Below, one piece after another: positions 40,878-45,222 of a stretch of DNA of 45,222 bases; position 1 is the first letter of the stretch, and every line of letters begins with the position of its first letter. The position numbers were made by a program, and so were the translations under genes. The notes under the pieces were generated by a model. The model was not told the origin of the DNA, ran no database searches, and worked only from the letters and a program-made list of their open reading frames with translations. Origin of the DNA: Verrucomicrobiota bacterium (GTDB lineage Bacteria; Verrucomicrobiota; Kiritimatiellia; CAIQIC01); the NCBI GenBank assembly GCA_004321905.1, contig SCQF01000044.1, positions 1-45,222 of the forward strand. Direction: 5' to 3'.

Positions 40878-43115
40878 ATGAAAATTTTGCAGCTCATTCC
40901 CGTTTTTGTCGCGCTGGCGCTGTTGCCGGTGGTTGCCCAGGAAATCCGCGAAGGTTTGCCGCGGCCGATCGGCGCGATTACGAACGATCAGGCCGGCGTG
41001 GGCGTCGGCGGCATCGAGGTGAATGCCGACCAATTGGAATATCTTCAGGAGCAGCAGGTGATCGTCGGACGCGGCCATGTGGTGATCACGCGCGGGCGCG
41101 AACGGTTGACTGCCGATTTCGTGAAGGCCCACACCGACACGCAAGTGGCGGAAGCACGCGGCAACGTGACGCTCGACCGCGAAGGCGGCGTATGGCGTGG
41201 CGAAAAACTGATTTATAATTTCAAGACACACCAAGGCGATTTTGGCGCCTTCGTTGCCTATACGGATCCCTTTTTTATCCGCGCCGATGCCTCCCAGCGC
41301 GTCACGACCAATGAGTTTGTGCTGCACAACGCCACCTTCACGACCTGCGATGGTGATGACCCGCAATTTTTCATGCGCTCCAGCGAAGCGCACATCCTGA
41401 ACGGCGCAACCCTTGAGGCCTACGGCGTGGTGCCCTATCTCTATGGCGTCCCGATTTTCTGGCTGCCCTACTGGCAGCGCAGCCTCGACCCGGAAGTGGT
41501 CACGTTCTACCTCGTGCCGGGGTATAGCTCGCACATGGGCGCCTTCGCGTTGACCGGTTACGGCTACCGCCTTGCCGACAACTTGCGTAGCGTGACGCAT
41601 GTGGACGTGCGTTCCATGCGGGGCGTGGGCGTGGGCGAGGACATTTTGTGGAAAGATCCCGCGCCCGCCAAAAAATATGAAGGCGCGTTGCGCGGTTACT
41701 ATGCCAATGACCCCAACCCTTTCCTGCACGCTGACGAGGATCGCACCGAGATGGTGAAGAATCAGCGGTATCGCCTGAAGCTGCAGGATTCGCGAACGCT
41801 TTCGGAGCGCGATGCGATGCTGGTGGAAGCCAATTACCTCAGCGATCCTTATGTGTTGGAAGATTTCTTCGATGAAGAATTTCGGGCGGGTGTGCAACCG
41901 GAAAACCGCTTCTCGCTGATGCACCGCGGTGATATTTATTCGGCGGGTCTTTTGGCCAACACGCGCCTGAACAATTTCTTTGAGAACATTGATCGCCTGC
42001 CTGAAGCGGATCTCGACATCTACCAGACGAAACTCGGTGATACGCCATTCTATTATGAGAGCCAGAACAGCGCCGCTTTTCTACGGCATGTCTATCCCAA
42101 CAGCTCGAACACCAACGCGCCAACCTATCCGGCGGACTATGATGCCTTCCGCGTTGATTCAGCACACACGCTCTATTACCCCATGCGCCATTTCGATTTT
42201 CTGAGCGTCATCCCGCGTGTTGGTTACCGTGGCACGTTCTACTCGAAAACCTACACCACGAGCAGCATCACCAACATCAGTGTGCTCACCAATGCGGTGG
42301 TCACACCCACCGGCACGAACTACGTTCTTTCCACCACCAATCAGCTCGCGCAGCTGTTGACCGAACAAGGCGCGGGCCTGCGCAATTTGCCACAACTGGG
42401 TGTCGAAACCAGCTTCAAAGCCTTCAAAGTGTTGTACGATGGCCCGACGGGCATCGGCCGTGATGTGGGCCTGCGGCATGTCGCTGAACCGTACGCCAAT
42501 TACACCTACCAACCCGAACCTAATCTGCGCCCCACTGATCTACCGCAATTCGACGCGGTGGATCAACTCGACCTGGAACATGACGTCCAATTGGGCCTGC
42601 GCAATAAACTGCAAACCAAGCGGCGTGGCTATGTGCACAACTTGGTGGATGCCGATGTGTACACCTATTATCGCCTGGAGAAAACGCCCACCGGCACGAA
42701 TGACTTCAGCGATATCTATACCCTGACGCGGTTGCGCCCCGTGGACTGGTTCATGGTGGATTTTGACGCCGCCTTCAACCCCTATAATACCGAATTCGAC
42801 TATTTCAACACCCAGATCGCCTTCCTGACCGATGATGAAAGCCGGCTATCCTTCGAGCATCGTTACACGAAGGACGCGAACAATCTCATTTCCGGTGAGT
42901 TGCTGCTGTTCCCGCACGATCGCTGGTCCTTCCGCACCTATGCGCGTTATGACATTGAGAACAGCCAATTGCAGGAACACTCCTATCTGCTGCAGCACAA
43001 GAACGACTGTCTCGGCATCGGCGTGGGTGTGCGACGACTGGAAAACGACACCATGTTCTGGGTTCAACTCTGGTTGAGCGCCTTCCCGCAAATGATGGCC
43101 GACTTGGGCCGCTGA
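40878..43115 (+). CDS. lptD: LPS-assembly protein LptD-like
   Basis: A 745-residue outer-membrane protein. ATG 40878 gives a signal peptide (MKILQLIPVFVALALLPVVA). Residues about 50-140 are an OstA/LptA-like domain (ADQLEYLQEQQVIVGRGHVV, ADFVKAHTDTQVAEARGNVT). The remainder has LptD-type segments (VPIFWLPYWQRSLDP, YSSHMGAFALTGYGYRL, NRFSLMHRGDIYSAGLLANT) and many beta-strands ending in an aromatic-rich C-terminus. It would insert lipopolysaccharide into the outer leaflet. No Shine-Dalgarno is visible; the open frame to 40800 includes palindrome-coded residues and is not the start. Conserved LptD cysteines are not obvious. Confidence 0.85.
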   Translation: MKILQLIPVFVALALLPVVAQEIREGLPRPIGAITNDQAGVGVGGIEVNADQLEYLQEQQVIVGRGHVVITRGRERLTADFVKAHTDTQVAEARGNVTLDREGGVWRGEKLIYNFKTHQGDFGAFVAYTDPFFIRADASQRVTTNEFVLHNATFTTCDGDDPQFFMRSSEAHILNGATLEAYGVVPYLYGVPIFWLPYWQRSLDPEVVTFYLVPGYSSHMGAFALTGYGYRLADNLRSVTHVDVRSMRGVGVGEDILWKDPAPAKKYEGALRGYYANDPNPFLHADEDRTEMVKNQRYRLKLQDSRTLSERDAMLVEANYLSDPYVLEDFFDEEFRAGVQPENRFSLMHRGDIYSAGLLANTRLNNFFENIDRLPEADLDIYQTKLGDTPFYYESQNSAAFLRHVYPNSSNTNAPTYPADYDAFRVDSAHTLYYPMRHFDFLSVIPRVGYRGTFYSKTYTTSSITNISVLTNAVVTPTGTNYVLSTTNQLAQLLTEQGAGLRNLPQLGVETSFKAFKVLYDGPTGIGRDVGLRHVAEPYANYTYQPEPNLRPTDLPQFDAVDQLDLEHDVQLGLRNKLQTKRRGYVHNLVDADVYTYYRLEKTPTGTNDFSDIYTLTRLRPVDWFMVDFDAAFNPYNTEFDYFNTQIAFLTDDESRLSFEHRYTKDANNLISGELLLFPHDRWSFRTYARYDIENSQLQEHSYLLQHKNDCLGIGVGVRRLENDTMFWVQLWLSAFPQMMADLGR

Positions 43116-43123
43116 GGTCAGTG

Positions 43124-43912
43124 ATGCACGCCGGCAGGAAAACGCCTTCTGCTCAACAACTCCTGGAGGTTGCCGTGGCGGCGGCGCGCGCGGCAGGTCA
43201 GCATGCGCTCAACAACTTCGATCGCCGCCACGAAGTCTTCCAGCGCTTGGCGCACGACGTCAAACTGCAACTCGATCTCGAATGCCAGGCACAAGCGGCC
43301 GAGGCCATCCGCCGCGAGTTTCCCGAGCACCAATTCCTCGGCGAAGAAGGCGGCCAATATACCGACAGCGCGGACGCTCTCTGGATCGTAGATCCGATTG
43401 ACGGCACCGTGAACTTCTCGCACGGTCTGCCGCTGTGGTGTTCCTCCGTCGCTGTCCGCCATGCGGGCCAGATGGTGGCGGGCGCCGTCTTCGCGCCCAT
43501 GTTGAACCAGCTCTATACGGCTACCGCCGCCGGTCCCGCGCTCTGCAACGGTCAACCGTTACGCGTCTCAACAACTTCGCGGATGGATGAAGCCATCGTA
43601 CTCACTGGCATTTTCAAAGACCAACCCCTTTCGCTGAAGCTCTTCGCGGCCCTGACCCGCACCGCGCAAAAAGTGCGTATCTACGGCTCCGCCGCGCTCG
43701 ATCTTTGCCTGCTCGCCAGCGGTCAGGCCGAGGGCTATTTCGAATCTAAAATTTATCTATGGGATATCGCCGCCGCCGGCTTGATCGCCGAACGCGCCGG
43801 CGCGCGGGTGGAAGTTCTGGAGCGCCACGACGCCTTGGCCTGCCGATTGCTTGCCAGCAATGGATTGATTCACGAAGCACTCAAGTCGGTCATCTGCACC
43901 GCCAGTGCGTGA
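43124..43912 (+). CDS. inositol-monophosphatase-family protein
   Basis: A 262-residue Mg-dependent phosphatase. ATG 43124 has GAGG 6 bp upstream, overlapping the lptD stop region, so the two are coupled. Metal-site motifs are present: GEEGG (73-77), DPIDGTVNFSHGLP (90-103) and LWDIAAAGLIAERAGA near 213. Members act on inositol phosphate, PAP, histidinol phosphate or sugar phosphates. A histidinol-phosphatase role would suit an organism with hisC/hisD, but the gene is far from them and the specificity is unknown. Confidence 0.88.
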   Translation: MHAGRKTPSAQQLLEVAVAAARAAGQHALNNFDRRHEVFQRLAHDVKLQLDLECQAQAAEAIRREFPEHQFLGEEGGQYTDSADALWIVDPIDGTVNFSHGLPLWCSSVAVRHAGQMVAGAVFAPMLNQLYTATAAGPALCNGQPLRVSTTSRMDEAIVLTGIFKDQPLSLKLFAALTRTAQKVRIYGSAALDLCLLASGQAEGYFESKIYLWDIAAAGLIAERAGARVEVLERHDALACRLLASNGLIHEALKSVICTASA

Positions 43913-43919
43913 GTCAGGC

Positions 43920-45032
43920 TTATTTCTCCGGCGGTGTGGCGGAGACTTCTCGCTCCAGCGCTTGCGGCGTGAAGCGCTGCACCAACACATGCCCCTCCGG
44001 ATCAACTACATGCAAAATCAGGCCGTAGAACTCACTGCCGGAAAAGCTGCGTTGAACTCCGATCCGTTGTACGGAAGAAATTTGCTCCGACCGGAAAAGG
44101 AGGATGCCCTTCGCCTCCACCGTATAACTTTCGCCACGATCCAGCCGCGGCAACAACACGCTCTCGACCGCTTCCCGATGCCGTGCGCGATCGGTGATGG
44201 AGCGACTGTAATATTCAATCACCAACCGACTGCCGGATGGCACCTCGCTGTGCTGACAGGACAACATAATACGGGGCACATAACCGACTTGCCCATCAAC
44301 CGCCCGCACCTTGGTCCCGCCACCTTCCGAGCGCCGGGGTTTCAACTTGGAAAGATCCTCATACACCGAAGCCCGTAAGTTGTAGTCAAGCGTGGCATGT
44401 AGTGACTCGCTGGCAGGCCGGAAAATATCCAGCGGCCGCCGCACCCGCTCACCTTCCGCGCCCAGATTCGGATTTATGAGCGCCTCTGCCGACGACGGCG
44501 GACGAACTTTGGTGATTTCCAACGCCTGTCGCAAGGGCGCCAACCCGATCACGCGATCACGTTCCTCGTCCAACGCGCGCATCGCCGACGTCGCGCCAGA
44601 TTTGCTCGCGGCTTCACGCTCAACGGCCAACTCCCGCACGTAATGGTCGGCCAATTTTACCAATTCCAACTCATTATTATATTGTGCTTGTAATAATTTG
44701 ACTTGGAACATCGCTTGCGCATCGCGCAACTCGATCGGATTCTCCACCGGTCGCTCTGTCAGCACCCGCGCCCTGGCAAAGCGCACGCGTTCATCATGAA
44801 TGACCACCAAACTGCGGAACTGCCCGTTCACCTGCATCTCATTTTCGATTTCGCCCAATCGTTGGAGATATTCATTACCAATACTGGCCATGCGCTTCGC
44901 GCCCTCCTTCGCGGCCACCTGGAGACCGACCTCAAACGTTTCGCGCGCCGGCAGGAGCGTTTTCGGCAGTGTCGCCGCGCCGCAGAGGGTGCCGCAGAGC
45001 AGCACACCGAGCATGATTTTATACAAGCGCAT
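43920..45032 (-). CDS. secreted coiled-coil protein of unknown function
   Basis: A 370-residue protein with a signal peptide (MRLYKIMLGVLLCGTLCGAA). Residues about 30-160 are helical and charged, likely coiled coil (YLQRLGEIENEMQVNGQFRS, FQVKLLQAQYNNELELVKLA). The C-terminal half (GYVPRIMLSCQHSEVPSGSR, SVQRIGVQRSFSGSEFYGLI, HVVDPEGHVLVQRFTPQALE) looks like a beta-rich domain. I recognise no family. The open frame reaches 45089, but ATG 45032 gives the signal peptide. It lacks a Shine-Dalgarno; TACTTT stands 6 bp before the ATG, with TCGACA 17 bp further up. It converges on the phosphatase with 7 bp between stops. Confidence 0.75.
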   Translation of the reverse strand: MRLYKIMLGVLLCGTLCGAATLPKTLLPARETFEVGLQVAAKEGAKRMASIGNEYLQRLGEIENEMQVNGQFRSLVVIHDERVRFARARVLTERPVENPIELRDAQAMFQVKLLQAQYNNELELVKLADHYVRELAVEREAASKSGATSAMRALDEERDRVIGLAPLRQALEITKVRPPSSAEALINPNLGAEGERVRRPLDIFRPASESLHATLDYNLRASVYEDLSKLKPRRSEGGGTKVRAVDGQVGYVPRIMLSCQHSEVPSGSRLVIEYYSRSITDRARHREAVESVLLPRLDRGESYTVEAKGILLFRSEQISSVQRIGVQRSFSGSEFYGLILHVVDPEGHVLVQRFTPQALEREVSATPPEK

Positions 45033-45110
45033 GACGGCAAAGTAGTGAGCGCAGACAAGTTTGTCGAATGTTTTCCACAACAGAAACACTGTTTTCCAAG
45101 GAGTGAAATA

Positions 45111-45130
45111 CCCCGCGGCAAGCCGCGGGG
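45111..45130 (-). terminator. GC-rich hairpin after a minus-strand gene end
   Basis: CCCCGCGGC-AA-GCCGCGGGG is a perfect 9-bp stem with a two-base loop, 5 bp after the TGA of the partial gene at the right edge. Read in that direction it is followed by TATTTCACTCC, a weak T-containing tail. A second stem, GCGCAGCTT/AAGCTGCGC at 45139-45162, overlaps the end of that frame. Confidence 0.6.
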
Positions 45131-45135
45131 CATCT

Positions 45136-45222
45136 TCAGCGCAGCTTCAAAGCAAGCTGCGCAGGCCCTTGCTCTAACACACGATGGTGCTGAATGTATT
45201 TTTGAATCACCACACTCGTCAT
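45136..45222 (-). CDS. 3' end of an unidentified gene (partial)
   Basis: The minus-strand frame from the window edge reads MTSVVIQKYIQHHRVLEQGP and ends AQLALKLR at TGA 45138-45136, just before a strong hairpin. The first ATG is exactly at the edge, so the true start may lie outside. Twenty-eight residues are too few to name it. Confidence 0.45.
   Translation of the reverse strand: MTSVVIQKYIQHHRVLEQGPAQLALKLR

Noticed and set aside
45070-45110. Two GTTTTCC half-sites near the right edge
   Set aside because: The right arms are missing (GAGTGAAA, CAACAGAAAC) and the distance is about 22 bp, not 31-32, so I do not count this as a pair.
1-45222. CRISPR array, prophage or insertion sequence
   Set aside because: No regularly spaced direct repeats with variable spacers, no transposase, integrase or phage structural gene is recognisable. 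The palindrome pairs are isolated and not arrayed.

Overview
The window looks like chromosome from a Gram-negative bacterium of the PVC superphylum, most likely Kiritimatiellota or a close relative. This placement is an inference. It rests on an LptD-like outer-membrane gene, a hydrazine-synthase-alpha-like diheme protein, a Tat-exported FAD oxidoreductase with an N-terminal sugar-binding-like domain, paired PQQ-type beta-propeller proteins, and a 39-residue highly basic protein beginning MGQQLRKR. The DNA is GC-rich. I see no CRISPR array, prophage or intact insertion sequence.

Layout. 1-2.1 kb: an ArsR regulator, DsrE-like protein, methyltransferase and OsmC group whose OsmC gene is broken twice, followed by an orphan fragment of a glycoside hydrolase family 2 gene. 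2.1-7.8 kb: secreted degradative/redox genes (diheme propeller protein, FAD oxidoreductase, alpha/beta hydrolase). 7.8-12.9 kb: proS with a small membrane protein, a nucleoside deoxyribosyltransferase-like protein, an RNA methyltransferase-like protein and a membrane-anchored unknown. 12.9-22.9 kb: one long minus-strand run in transcription order uvrA, TPR protein, exbB, exbD, TonB-like, zinc ribbon, hisD, hisC, with four stop/start overlaps. 23.0-23.7 kb: the small basic gene and repeat-rich DNA. 23.7-31 kb: trpD, dGTPase, Nudix, a LuxR-type regulator with a shortened receiver, UvrD/PcrA helicase, comM. 31-36.7 kb: def, a lysine-2,3-aminomutase-like gene, a zinc ribbon, glyS, an HCF101-like Mrp protein and tRNA-Gln(CUG). 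36.8-45.2 kb: two PQQ-type proteins, a TlpA-type thioredoxin, lptD, an inositol-monophosphatase-family gene, a secreted coiled-coil unknown and the 3' end of a further gene.

The most striking signal belongs to no gene. A 19-bp palindrome, TTTTCCAAGGCTTGGAAAA, and close variants recur at gene ends. At six loci it occurs as an ordered pair whose dyad centres lie 31 or 32 bp apart although the 12-13 bp spacers are unrelated: 10.56, 13.97, 23.21, 36.51, 39.31 and 40.78 kb. Four single copies lie at 4.86, 7.78, 17.51 and 32.16 kb. Every clear copy begins 2-50 bp after a stop codon. In one case the pair is translated as the C-terminus of the opposing gene. A fixed three-helical-turn spacing and an order matched to the upstream gene suggest a dedicated 3'-end signal or a dimer/tetramer binding site rather than random repeats.

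Two other intergenic elements, at 23.27-23.39 and 33.29-33.34 kb, share a cloverleaf-like plan of outer inverted arms around two inner hairpins. Several genes (def, glyS, the 39-residue gene and perhaps the 43.9-kb gene) have a -10-like box 6-9 bp before the ATG and no Shine-Dalgarno, which suggests leaderless transcripts. Most others have a good Shine-Dalgarno.
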